In this document: positions 1 to 9,590 of the stretch, one piece after another | Layout of the letters: each line of letters begins with the position of its first letter | How positions within the stretch are numbered: position 1 is the first letter of the stretch | Source of the DNA: Annulohypoxylon bovei var. microspora | Lineage: Eukaryota > Ascomycota > Sordariomycetes > Xylariales > Hypoxylaceae | Length of the DNA stretch: 28,396 nt | Assembly (NCBI GenBank): GCA_022836615.1 | Contig: MU405449.1 | Location: 1 to 28,396, forward strand | Direction: 5' to 3' | Program-made: the position numbers and the translations under genes | The notes under the pieces: model-generated | What the model saw: the letters and a program-made list of their open reading frames with translations, nothing else | What the model was told of the DNA's origin: nothing | Databases searched by the model: none

Positions 1-1843
1 AATTAAAAAAATTAAAATTAATAAAAATAAATATTAACGAATAAATATATAAAAAAAAACTTAAATTAAAAACTTTATTTAAACGTTATTTTCCTTTAAT
101 TTTAAATTAATATTATCTTTATTATGTTTTATTATTTCTTTTTTTAAAACAATAATTATTATTTTAATTTTTACATTACACGTTAAATAATTATTAAAAA
201 AATAACCTTTTTACTTATAAAAATAATAAATTAAATTAATATTAAACGCTGCGAAAACATTACGTTAATAAAAAATTAAAAGAACTTAAAAAAGTTCCTT
301 CGTACGTACTTAAATTATAATTTCCGTTATTAAATAAAAAATATTAAAATTAATAAAAATTATTTTTATAACATTAAAAATAATTTTAACTTTAAGTTAA
401 AATTAAAAAATTATAAAATTAACTTTCTTTTAAATAACTTTAATACATTATTAAATTAATGTTAAATAAAAATCTTTAAATTTAATAAACTTTATTTTTT
501 TATTTAAATAATAATAAAATGCTTAAATGCGAAAATTAATAATTAATTAATAATTTAATTCTTTTTTTTATTTAAATATTAAAATTCCTTTTTTATTTAT
601 TAATGATATAAAAAACGTATAAAACTTAAAAAATTATTCATTTAATTATATATTAAACTTATAAAAGTTATTTTTAATTTAAATTTTAACATTAAAATTA
701 TTATATAATAATTTTAATAAATTATACATTTATTTAATTTTAATATATTAATTAATATTATTTTTAATAAAAAAAAACTAAAAAATTAATTTAACTTCGC
801 TTTTAATAAATAAATAAAATTATATAAATTAAATATATTCTTTAAAAAATTTTTATTAATTAATTTAAAACTTATTCCTCATATTTATTTCTCATTTTTT
901 AAACATAAAATTTAAACCATTTAATAAAAAACGTAAATCTTTAATATAAATTTTTAATAAAAATAAAAATAAAATTATTAATTATATTTTAAAAATGCAT
1001 TAAAGGTTATTTAATTCTTTAAACTCGTCATTTTATTCCATTAAAAAAACGATTAAATTTTATAACACATAAGTTAAAATAAAAAAGTAAAAAGCGTAAA
1101 AAAAAGTAAAGAAAACAAAAAAAAAAAAATTAAAAAAAGTAAAAAAAAAAAAAACAATTTATAATTAATCTTTTAACATTATTAATTTATTTAAAATAAC
1201 GGATAATACAATTTAAAATAAATTTACTTTTATTATATTAAGCTTTAAAAGTAAAGTAATAAAACTTCGTTATAAGTCCGATTAAAAGGTACATTCGTTT
1301 TAATTAAAAAATTTATTAATAAACGGAGCTTTTTTTTTCTTTTTTTTTTAAAGGGAAAAATAAACTTTTAATCCCATTATTAAGCAATTAATCGGATAAT
1401 TCTTTAAATTATTAAAAATTTTAACGTTTTTTTTAAAATTAAAAACTTATTTTTAACCGTAAATGAAAACTCATTAACTTAAGGTTATATAATTAAAAAA
1501 ATAAAAGTAAGTTTTAATTAATTAATTTAATTAATAAATGGCTTAATGTTTTTATTAAAACCTTTATTTAACGGTTTAAATGCCATCGTTAATTAATAAC
1601 GAAATAAGTAATATTAAAAGGTGTTTTATTATAAGTAAAAGCAAAGTTTTATAACCATTAATATAAGGAATTTCGTTTAAAAAAATAAAAGCTTCCGGAA
1701 ATTAAATACGAACCAAAAAAAAAATTTTAAATATATCGTAATTTAAAAAAAATTAAATCAATGCGTAAATGCCTACGTATTTAAAAAAAAAAAAATTTTA
1801 AAAATAAACTTTTAAATTAAAAAAATAAAACGAATAAATAACT
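1..1843. other. eroded sequence, no gene recognised
   Basis: No reading frame on either strand gave a recognisable motif even when TAA stops were read through. The segment contains an A/G-rich low-complexity tract at about 1076-1155 built on AAAAAGTAAAA-like words. That could be a remnant polypurine region or the tail of an element, but nothing fixes its origin. Confidence 0.5.
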
Positions 1844-2069
1844 TTAAATATTATATCACGGCGAATAAGTTTTAAATTAGGATAAAACTTATGTAACGGC
1901 GGGACCATATACTTTATTAACGAAAATATTTAAAATGAAAAATTAAAAAAAAAAAAACTACGAAATGGTTTCCTTTAAAAGGTTTTTATATATTAACCTT
2001 ACGGTTAAAACATTAATTAACCGTTCCATTAATATACTTTAAAAATAATAATAATTAAACGCCATTACA
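1844..2069 (-). repeat. inverted LTR copy of the gypsy element at 4297
   Basis: Read on the minus strand this arm starts TGTAATGGCG at 2069 and follows the plus-strand sequence from 4297 (TATAACGGCG) for about 220 bases, with mostly C/T and G/A differences and small gaps. Shared landmarks include GGCGGGACCA (1898-1907, against its complement near 4461-4470) and TTAAAATGAAAAATTAAAA. Similarity stops at 2069/4297 on one side, and fades near 1844/4517 on the other. The retained TG, against TA in the other copy, fits an LTR 5' end. It could be a solo LTR or the edge of an oppositely oriented copy. A DNA-transposon TIR is less likely because the second copy follows a gypsy pol end and purine tract. 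Confidence 0.7.
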
Positions 2070-3029
2070 TTAAAAATAATTTTAATTATTTTTTTAATTT
2101 TAAAACATTTTTATGAAAATTGAAAAATTAAATTAAAAACCAACGCTTTTAATAAAGTGATTTCCGGAGTTTTTTTATAATTAAACGAATTAAAGGATTA
2201 ACATTTAATGGCTTTTTTTTTTAAAATAATAATTTTTTTAAAATATAATTATTTTATTTATAATAAAGAACTTTTTATTATTATAACGACGACGAAACTT
2301 TAAAAATATATATTCGTTTTATTAAATAATAAATTTAATATATTTATAAATTATTAAACGTTATAATACTTCGTTATTAAAAAGATATTAAATTTTTATT
2401 AAATTAATTAAAATGAACATTTATTTCGATTTAATTATAAGTTATATTATTATTTAAAAAAAGAAAATATAATAATTAACGTTTTATTTTAAAAGGTAAT
2501 TAATTTAATTATTTAAAAAGTAATTAAAAAATATAATTAATTTATTATTTTATTATTTTTTTTAATATTCCACGATAAAATAAATCTTTTATAACCTTTA
2601 ATTAATAAACTTTTAACGAATTTATTATTTTTTGATTTTTAATATATTTTAATTACGATGGAAGTTTTTAAAGAAAAATTATTTTAAAGTATTAAATTAA
2701 TTAACGTTATTTTAATAATTAATTAAAATATTATTAAATTAAAAATATAACGCGAATAAGTTAAGAAAAGAAAAAACAGGTATATTTTACGAAATAAATT
2801 ATTATTTTTAAAAAAAAAGTTAATAATTTTAAATAATAAAAAGCTTCGTATTAAATTATACGATGAATTTTATTGTTTTTTAAATCGAACGTATTTAAGT
2901 TAAAATAAAATATATATAATAATATTAAAAAAATATTTATAATTTAATATAAAAATGTTTATAAACCGTTATTACGTTTATTATAAATAATGTTAAAAAA
3001 GTTAAAATTTTAAAATTAAATTAATAAAC
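2070..3029. other. eroded sequence upstream of gypsy integrase
   Basis: In a complete gypsy element RNase H and the integrase zinc finger would lie here. I could not identify either with confidence. The stretch is too short (about 1 kb) to hold a full reverse transcriptase and RNase H as well, so the plus-strand gypsy relic is probably 5'-truncated, perhaps at the inverted LTR ending at 2069. Confidence 0.4.
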
Positions 3030-3530
3030 TTATTTTAATTATTTCTTATTAACGAATAAATATAATAATATATTTCAATGGATTTTAAATTTATATTTTT
3101 TAATTATAAAAGGTTTAATTTAATTTTAATAATTATTAATTAATTAAATAAAAGATTTTTTTCGTTATTTATATATAAAATTTATATCGTTACGTAATTC
3201 GTAAATTTATATTATAAGTATATTTAACGTATTTATAAAATCTTTAAAACGATTATATTTAATAAAAGTCTTTAATTTATAACCGTTTTTTTAAACGAAT
3301 TAATTAAATTTATTAAAGTGGATTTTTATAAATTAATAATAAAGTATTTATAATTTAATAATTAAATAAAATTATGATTTTTTATAGATTATTTTTAAAA
3401 TAATTAATTGGAAATATTATTTTATTTAAATTTCGCATACGTTATTTAATTATATTTAAATACAAGGTTTTCCTTCGTAAAAGTGGAAATAAGATTTATT
3501 TTAAAAATAATTTTTAATTAATAAACTTAT
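3030..3530 (+). pseudogene. Ty3/gypsy integrase catalytic core, RIP-killed
   Basis: Integrase joins element cDNA to host DNA; this copy is dead. Reading through TAA in one frame gives SMDF (first catalytic Asp, GAT 3081-3083, retained), then KTIIFNKSL*F, matching the family block TIISDRGPQF with Asp eroded to Asn at 3261-3263. After that comes YL*FNN*IK, matching the HPQTDGQTER block, with the catalytic Glu eroded to Lys at 3369-3371. Spacing is D-59-D-35-E, exactly the gypsy/retroviral arrangement. The following LEILFYLNFAY matches the conserved W-x-E-x-L-x-x-x-EFAYN region. All in-frame stops in the core are consistent with lost Gln or Trp. A frame shift near 3500-3530 separates it from the downstream module. 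Confidence rests on the intact motif spacing. Confidence 0.86.
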
Positions 3531-3531
3531 A

Positions 3532-4260
3532 TTCGTAAATTTAAAACCTTTTAAAAAAAGCTTAATCGTATCGTTATTTAATTATTAACGAAATGTTAAA
3601 CTTTTATTATATAATAAATTTATAAAAACTTTTTATTAATATAAAATTATTAAAATAAATAAATTAATAAAAAAACGGTTAATAAATTAAATAATAAGTA
3701 ATTAAATGTATATTCGCAAAGATAATTAATAAATAAATCGCTTTTATAATAATTTAAATTATTTAATAATAAGTTTTTTTAAAGTGTTAACGAAACTTTA
3801 TTATAACGTTTTCGAAATTAACTTGCTTTTAAATATAAAAATTTACCGGGTTTTAAACGCGAATTAATTAATTAAAGTTTTAAATAACTTAATTTTAAAA
3901 TAAATAATAAATTTTTTATTTTTAATAAAAATTAACGGGAAATAAAAGTATAAAATATTTAAAATATTAAGCTTTAAGTTTTTTAAAAAAAAACTTTAAT
4001 ATAAAATGGATTAAATAAATTACAACTTTAATTTAACGTAATATTCCTTTAAAGATTTTTTTAATGCGTTAATTAAAGTAAAAATTTTTTATAATTTATA
4101 TTTTAAAGTTATTAATCCCCCGATTAAACTCCGATAATAAATCGAAACCATCGTAAAAAATAAAATATTAAAAATAATAAATAAAAACGATTTACCCACC
4201 GTAAAAAAAAAAGAAATTAAGGGAATAAATTATAAATATATTAATAAATAATTAATTTTT
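3532..4260 (+). pseudogene. gypsy chromovirus GPF/Y module and chromodomain, RIP-killed
   Basis: One plus frame is interrupted only by TAA for about 240 codons. It carries a GPF/Y-type integrase tail: IISFFKVL at 3769-3789, where AGT TTT TTT (3772-3780) reads as an eroded Gly-Pro-Phe, followed by NVFEINLLLNIKIYRVLNA, matching the L-x-LP-x-x-x-IHPVFH block. From about 3946 to 4161 follows a chromodomain-like stretch: KYKIFKIL, then KLQYKMD* matching LQYKVKW, then T*YSF matching TWYPA, and a PP-x-LR* tail. Chromodomains at this site define chromoviruses and are thought to steer integration to marked chromatin. The assignment is by motif order, not by a search. It directly follows the integrase core and precedes a purine tract and LTR, as expected for a gypsy 3' end. 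Confidence 0.76.
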
Positions 4261-4282
4261 TTTATAAATCGATTTTTTTTTT

Positions 4283-4293
4283 AAAAAAAAAGG
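4283..4293 (+). other. polypurine tract before gypsy 3' LTR
   Basis: A run of nine A then GG, directly after the end of the chromodomain-containing frame and four bases before the LTR start at 4297. Position and composition fit the plus-strand primer site of an LTR retrotransposon. In such AT-rich DNA an A-run alone is weak evidence; the position carries the call. Confidence 0.5.
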
Positions 4294-4296
4294 TTA

Positions 4297-4517
4297 TATA
4301 ACGGCGCTTAATTATTATTATTTTTAAAGTATATTAATAAAGTGGTTAATTAATGTCCCGGTTATAAAGTTAATATATAAAGATTTTTTAAAAAAAACCA
4401 TTTTATGGTTTTTTTTCTTTTAATTTTTCATTTTAAATATTTTTATTAATAAAATACGTGGTCCCGCCATCGCATAAACTTTATTTTAATTTAAAATTTA
4501 TTTATTATAATATTTAA
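4297..4517 (+). repeat. gypsy 3' LTR
   Basis: Starts TATAACGGCG, an eroded TG start, and matches the inverted copy at 2069-1844 by transitions and small gaps. It sits just downstream of the chromodomain frame and purine tract. The 3' end is not sharply defined because both copies become A/T-only near 4517. No direct-repeat 5' LTR partner was found in the window. Confidence 0.68.
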
Positions 4518-4649
4518 AATAATATTATATATTTAAAAAATAAAAATTACGTTCGTTATGTTATCCCCGGTTTATTAAAAAATAATAAAAATTAATTTAA
4601 TGAACTTTTATAATGAAAAAAAAATTTAAATTAAAAAGTTATTAAATAA

Positions 4650-4958
4650 TTATATAAAATATATTTCGAAAAACATTATAAATAAACCGTATATTTTATA
4701 TAACATTATTTTTTTATTTTTATTTCCGTTAATATTATTATTTCCGTTAAAATTATTATTTTTATTAAAAGTTTCGTTTTTATTAAAGGTTTCATTTTTA
4801 TTAAAAGTTTCGTTTTTAATAAAAGTTTCGTTTTTAATAAAAGTTTCGTTTTTAATAAAAGTTTCGTTTTTAATAAAAATTTCGTTTCCGGTGGAAGTTT
4901 TATTTTTATTAAAAGTTTTATTTTTATTAAAAGTTTTATTTTTATTAAAATTATTATT
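4650..4958 (-). pseudogene. open frame over an 18-bp coding minisatellite
   Basis: Between in-frame TAA stops at 4959-4961 and 4650-4652 the minus strand is open for 102 codons. Most of it (about 4723-4955) is roughly 13 copies of an 18-bp unit, so every copy keeps frame. The common unit reads ACT TTT ATT/AAT AAA AAC GAA (T-F-I/N-K-N-E). One copy near 4881-4898 reads ACT TCC ACC GGA AAC GAA (T-S-T-G-N-E) and may be nearest to the ancestral unit, since the others differ from it mainly by RIP-direction changes. The distal part is Asn-rich. There is no ATG near the upstream end. It may be a low-complexity linker of a dead gene or element protein; function unknown. Confidence 0.5.
4723..4955. repeat. 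18-bp minisatellite
   Basis: Plus-strand unit AAAAGTTTCGTTTTTAAT and variants, repeated head to tail. Central copies around 4803-4870 are nearly identical. Outer copies change CG to TA and one copy (4879-4898) has a GTTTCCGGTGGAAG core. The multiple-of-three period keeps a minus-strand frame open. Confidence 0.88.
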
Positions 4959-4959
4959 T

Positions 4960-5598
4960 TAATTATCGTTATTATTATAATTACGTTTAATTTTAAATAA
5001 TTATATATTTATAATATAATTTATTTACTTTAAATTTAAACTTTACATATAAAACAATATATAACCATTATAATTATAATAAAAAAAATTAATAAATAAA
5101 TGCATTATTAATATAAAATAAAAGTTATAAAAGTTTAAAATATAATTAATTATTAAAAAAAAAAATTCGAAAATTTAAATATAAAATATTATATTTTATA
5201 TATAATAATAATTTTTATACATTTAATATATTAAAATAATTTTAATCGAAACGAAGTAATTCCATGGTTTTTTCATTAAATCATTTTTAAATTTTTTTTT
5301 AAAAATCGATAACTTTAATGTATAATTTATATTAAAAGCTTTACCGATATATAATATTAATTTCGATATAATTAATAACGTTTATTTTTAATTAAAAAAA
5401 TTAATATAAAACCTTGTTTTTATATATAATTTTATATACCATATATTTTATATTTAATTTAATTAATTTTTAATTTAAAACTTCGAATTTAAAATTATAA
5501 AATTATAAATAAATTACGTCGGTTATTATTTTTAAATTTTTTATTATTAATTATTTTTATAAATATTTATATAATTTTTAATTTTATTATTTTATTAT
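4960..5598. other. eroded sequence, nothing recognised
   Basis: A/T-rich DNA with short AT microsatellite-like runs. No repeat partner or protein motif was found on either strand. Confidence 0.45.
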
Positions 5599-5788
5599 TA
5601 AAGGTAATAAGTCACGATGCGTTTTATATATAATATTATGTAATATATTACGATTTTATGGTTATATAAACGTATAAATTATTAATTTTTAATTTTAAAT
5701 AAACGTAGTTTTATATAATATAAATTATATAAAATTATATAAAATTATAAAACATTTTTTAATTAATAAAACCTTTTTATTATTAATA
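5599..5788 (-). repeat. 190-bp terminal direct repeat, left copy (3' LTR)
   Basis: Aligns without gaps to 6799-6988 at a constant offset of exactly 1200; differences are nearly all transitions. Both copies begin TA and end TA, as expected if TG...CA ends were hit by RIP. The flanks ATTAT (5594-5598) and ATTAC (6989-6993) could be a 5-bp target-site duplication with one transition. Minus-strand orientation is inferred from the zinc knuckle between the repeats and from a short A-run at 5790-5796 (read on the minus strand) that could be the purine tract. Confidence 0.7.
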
Positions 5789-5832
5789 TATTTTTTTAAT
5801 GTTAATGTTATTTAAACGTTATTTAAAACATT

Positions 5833-5965
5833 ATTTTTAACTTTATTATTAACTTTTTTTAACTTTATTATCGGCTTTTTTTAACCTTAATTCGGCTTTT
5901 TTTTAACTTTTTTAACTTATTTTAACCTTATTATCGGCTTTTTTTAACCTTTAATTATCGCCATG
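5833..5965. repeat. imperfect tandem repeat, unit about 22-24 bp
   Basis: Repeated TTATTATCGGCTTTTTTTAAC-like units, with CGGC cores at 5872, 5893 and 5935. Units are uneven in length and degraded. They lie inside the gag-only element between the knuckle and the left LTR and may be a low-complexity tail of the gag frame. Confidence 0.6.
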
Positions 5966-6252
5966 TATATTATAAAAATTTCATTATTATTTATATTTTT
6001 ATTTTTAAAGGTTTAATTAATTAATTATTATAATAAATTATAATATATTTTGATTTTTTTAACGATTTTATATAAAATTTTATAAATAATTAATTAATTT
6101 TACGATTTCGTTACTTATTTTAATAACATTTTTTATGTGTAATGTTTTTTAAGTTTTAACGTTTTTTATGTTTAAAAAAATATTCGTATTATTTTAAATT
6201 TATTTTTTAATTTATTAACTTCGTGGGTTTTATTAATTTTATTATTATCATT

Positions 6253-6420
6253 GCGGCAATTTCGGCGAATATATTTAAACTTCCCGCACTTTTAATATTT
6301 TTTATTATTTTAATTCGTAATGTGGTTATTATTTTTATTAATTATTTTATTAAATGTTTTATTAATACGGTTACGAAATTTTAATAAAATACGTTATCGA
6401 ATAATTCATTTTTTAACACC
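6253..6420 (-). pseudogene. gag fragment with CCHC zinc knuckle
   Basis: On the minus strand 6297-6253 reads Y*KCGKFKYIRRNC. Against the retroviral-type knuckle C-x2-C-x4-H-x4-C, the first Cys has become Tyr (TGY to TAY) and the His has become Tyr (CAY to TAY), both RIP-type changes; the remaining Cys and Gly are in register. Upstream to about 6420 the same frame stays open apart from RIP-compatible stops and has the charged, Arg/Asn-rich character of a gag C-terminal part. Knuckles bind element RNA during packaging. No protease or reverse transcriptase follows before the left LTR. It could instead come from a LINE ORF1, but the flanking direct repeats favour an LTR element. Confidence 0.6.
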
Positions 6421-6798
6421 GTAAATAAAACATGTTTACATTTATATATCCGTGGTTTTATTTTTAAAGTTACGAATAAAACGTGTTTAAATTTATACAT
6501 TTAAAATTTTATTTTTTATATTATTATTTTAACCGATTATAATAAAATTACCATTATCGTATAAATTCGTATTATTTATTAATAAAGGTGAAAATAATAA
6601 CGTTATATCGTTAAAGTTTTTATATTTAATTATTAACTTTTTTAAGGCTTTTTTTAATTTATTAATTTAAGTTTATAACGAGGTAATATTTTTAAATTTC
6701 GATCCCGATGTTATTAATTTTCCCCTTTTAAATTAAAAAACTTAAAAACGTAATTTAATCTTTTAAATAATTACTTAAAACGGAAAAAATTATTATTA

Positions 6799-6988
6799 TA
6801 AAAATAATAAATTACGATGCGTTTTATGTATAATACCGTGTAATATATTATAATTTTATGGTTATATAAACGTATAAATTATTAACTTTTAATTTTAAAT
6901 AAATATAACTTTATATAACATAAGTTATATAAAACCATATAAAGTTATAAAACGTTTTTTAATTAATAAAACCCTTTTATTATTAATA
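6799..6988 (-). repeat. 190-bp terminal direct repeat, right copy (5' LTR)
   Basis: Partner of 5599-5788 (offset 1200, ungapped, differences mostly C/T or G/A). It keeps some CG or G/C positions lost in the other copy, for example ACCGTG near 6835 against ATTATG, showing that each copy was mutated independently. Confidence 0.7.
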
Positions 6989-7310
6989 ATTACTTTTAAA
7001 TTTATTATATAATAATAAAATTAATGATAATAAAATGAATTTATATAAAATAAATTTAAAAAAGTTTTTTTTTAATAATTTATTTAAAAATATTTCGTTT
7101 TATAATCGGTATTAATCCCGTTTTAACGATTTTTTTTTTATTCCGTTATTAAATTTTTATATAAACCTTAATATTATTTATTATTAAAAAATAACCATCC
7201 ATAATAAATATATTAATAATAACCGCATGTATTATATCGAAAATATATAAAATATTTTCATTATAAATAAAATAATTATTAAATCGAATTATTTAAACGA
7301 AACGTTTTAT
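6989..7310. other. eroded spacer, nothing recognised
   Basis: No repeat partner or protein motif was seen. It separates the gag-only element from the next LTR-like repeat. Confidence 0.4.
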
Positions 7311-7533
7311 TAAAATAATCATCCGATGTTCGGAGCCACGTTAATGGAAAATTAATAAATCGCAAGTAATTATGGTTTTATTTATATATTATACGAAATA
7401 AATTTATGAGCATTTTTTAATCACGTTAAAAACGCGTTTTTATTTCATTTTATGTATTATATAATCCTTTTTATGTATTTATATACCTTTTTTATACCCA
7501 TATATTTTTTATACTTTTTAATATATTTTTTTA
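7311..7533. repeat. 223-bp LTR-like direct repeat, left copy
   Basis: Matches 10444-10666 in the same orientation over about 223 bp, with one or two 1-base gaps and otherwise mostly transitions. Shared anchors: TTAATAAATCGCAAGTAATTA, ATAAATTTATGA, GCGTTTTTATTTCAT and TGTATTATATAATC. Both copies begin TAAAATAAT. Orientation is unknown, and no convincing target-site duplication was found. Confidence 0.72.
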
Positions 7534-7989
7534 AATTAATTTATCGAAGTAATTTACCTTAACTTACCGTTATAATATTTAATTAATAAAATCGTTTATT
7601 TATTTTTTAAGTTTTTAAAGCTTTTTTAAAGTTTATTTTAATATAATAATTTAAACGGAATATATAATAAACATTATTTTATATAAATAAATTATTTTTC
7701 GTTTTATTTTATATAAAGCGTTTAATTAATAAAGCTTTTTTTAATATTATAATTTAATTAAACTTTTTATAATATTTTTATTATTATTAATATTAAGTTT
7801 ATTTATTTAATTATTATTATTTCTTTTATTAATTAAACCTTATATTATAATTAATAATTTAATTTAACGTAATAATTAATTAATTATTTAATTTATGGAT
7901 TTTAATATAATAATTAATAATTTATTTTTAAAGCCGTTTTATAATGTTAAAATTTATTTAATTATTACCGATTAAATAATTAAGTTTAA

Positions 7990-8190
7990 CTTTTAATTTA
8001 ATAACTTTAAGGTATTTTTTATTTATAAACTTTTAATTTAATAATTTTAAAACATTTTTTATTTTATAAACCTTTAATTTAATAATTTTAAGGCATTTTT
8101 TATTTATAAACTTTTAATTTAATAATTTTAAAGTATTTTTTATTTATAAACTTTTAATTTAATAACTTTAAGATTTTTTTTATTTATATA
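7990..8190. repeat. 40-bp minisatellite, five copies
   Basis: Units start (CTTTTAATTTAATAA) at 7990, 8030, 8071, 8111 and 8151, so the period is 40-41 bp. Copies differ by C/T and G/A changes such as AAGGTATT, AAAACATT, AAGGCATT and AAAGTATT, again RIP-like. Confidence 0.9.
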
Positions 8191-8326
8191 ATTTTTAATA
8201 TATAAATAATTATTAATAAAATACGGTCGTTATTTTTTATTACGTTTCGATCGATTTTAATTAATCCGTTACTTTAATTAACTTATTTTAATTTATTCGT
8301 TTATGCACGTTCGTTACTTTTTTTTT

Positions 8327-8375
8327 CGTGAATTATTTTCACGATTTTTCATAATAATTTAATAACTTTATTATG
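8327..8375. repeat. two adjacent small hairpins
   Basis: CGTGAA (8327-8332) pairs with TTCACG (8338-8343), then CATAATAA (8350-8357) pairs with TTATTATG (8368-8375). They are short and may be chance in this composition, though GC-containing stems are rare here. Confidence 0.4.
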
Positions 8376-8493
8376 AATTTCGTTTAACTTTCACGTTTTT
8401 AATTATTAATAAGTTTATATCGATCGTTTATAAAATATATAAACCTTAAAGCTTTTTAAATTTATCGTCGTTTTTTTACTTTTTATTTTCTTT

Positions 8494-8665
8494 CGAATGT
8501 TTATAATTATAAACAATTAAATTTTCCACTTTCCTTCACTTTCCCCGAATGTTTATAACCGTAAACAATTAAATTTTCATTTTCTTCGAATGCTTATAAT
8601 CGTAAATAATTAAATCTTCATTTTCCTTTATTTTCCCCGAATGTTTATAATCGTAAATAATTATT
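8494..8665. repeat. four-copy repeat, alternating 52/41/51-bp spacing
   Basis: CGAATGTTTATAATCGTAAA-type units start at 8494, 8546, 8587 and 8638. Each carries a GTTTA...TAAAC inverted core and is followed by a CA-rich ATTTTC spacer. The spacer contains an extra CCTTYAYTTTCCC block in the first and third intervals, which explains the alternating period. It retains more C than the surroundings. Confidence 0.82.
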
Positions 8666-8689
8666 ATGGTTTTTAATATCGACCTTTTA

Positions 8690-8830
8690 AAGGCAACTTA
8701 TAAAGCTTAAGCCGCGCGGGCAATTAACGTTTGAAAAGGTTATGGTGGTCATTATTTACGAGGTTGTTTTCGTATTTTAAGATCGTTCCGTGCTTCGGAA
8801 TTACTTTATACCTTTATTAACCTTATTATT
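8690..8830. other. less eroded patch of higher G+C
   Basis: Contains AAGCCGCGCGGGCAATTAACG, TTGAAAAGGTTATGGTGGTC and GTTCCGTGCTTCGGAATTAC, with TTG and TGG words that are otherwise almost absent. The plus frame GYGGHYLRGCFRILRSF is open for about 30 codons, but I do not recognise it. It may be a segment less mutated by RIP, or a regulatory part of the enclosing element. Confidence 0.45.
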
Positions 8831-9377
8831 TTATTTATTTTATTTATAATAAACTTATTTTTTTTAAGGTTTTTTAATTTTTACATGTTTATCCGGTTAT
8901 TATTAATTAATGCCGTATGTTTTATTTAAATTATATACGTAATGTAATTTATAAACGTTCATTTAAAGCTTATTTTAATATTATAAACATTGATTATTAT
9001 TATTAACATTATATTTCAAAATATTAATATATTTTTTTATATATTTAATTTTTTTTTTACTCGTTTATTAAATTAATTTTATTTTTTTAAACCTTTATAT
9101 ATTTATTATTTAATTTAATGGTTTATTAAAACGTAAATTACCGATATTAATAAAGTTTATAATTTTAACGTTATTTTATAATTAATCCTTTAAAATTAAA
9201 AAAATAATGGATCGGATAATAAATTAAATAATAAATTAAATAACGGCGATTTTATAAATTTAAATTAAAGAAACCCGGGAAATTAAAAAAACCGTTAAGG
9301 TGCGGGAAATATTTAATCGATTTACTTTTACGCGGTTATATAACTACGTTTTTATTTTATTTAACCGGTAATGTTTT

Positions 9378-9590
9378 TTATATAATCGATTCGGTTTTTT
9401 TACACTTTTTACTTAATATTACCAATAATTTATCTTTTAAACATTCGCGTTCTTTTTCCAAAAATTCTTTCAAATATAATTTTTCCGAAAACTTTTTTTT
9501 TAAACATTTTTCCGTACGCTTTTTTATACGCTTTTCCATACATTTTTCCGTACATTTATTTTTTAAATTTTTTTTTCCGAAATAATACAT
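9378..9590 (-). pseudogene. short Lys/Glu/Cys-rich frame, 70 codons
   Basis: The longest ATG-initiated frame of the window. It is highly charged and repetitive (EKC, EKR, KCLKKK motifs), helical or coiled-coil in character, with no recognised domain. The DNA repeats TTTTCCGTACATTT-like and TACGCTTTT-like words. Much of the Lys excess could come from eroded Glu codons. It lies inside the candidate 7311-10666 element, so a remnant of an element protein is plausible. A real host gene is unlikely: there are no flanking signals and the composition is the same as its surroundings. Confidence 0.25.

Larger units (their letters stand above)
5599..6988 (-). mobile_element. gag-only LTR element (TR-GAG-like), RIP-eroded
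   Basis: Two 190-bp direct repeats bound a 1010-bp interior whose only recognised protein signature is a gag-type zinc knuckle on the minus strand. The interior is far too short for pol. Known: non-autonomous LTR elements carrying only gag (TR-GAG, related to TRIM) are moved by proteins of an autonomous partner. Inference: this is such an element, or an internally deleted derivative of a full LTR retrotransposon. Supporting points are possible RIP-altered TG/CA ends, a possible ATTAT/ATTAC target duplication and an A-rich tract inside the 3' LTR. Weak points: 5-mers and TA ends are common in this composition, and no primer-binding site was recognised. Confidence 0.5.

Noticed and set aside
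1..60. Telomere at the left edge
   Set aside because: No TTAGGG/CCCTAA repeats at either end of the window.
1844..4517. Long-TIR DNA transposon spanning the inverted arms
   Set aside because: The interior carries a gypsy integrase and chromodomain leading into the right arm through a purine tract, and the arm begins with an eroded TG, so LTR copies explain it better.
7990..8665. CRISPR array
   Set aside because: Repeats are head-to-tail with eroded or homologous spacers and sit in fungal transposon DNA; spacers are not unique.
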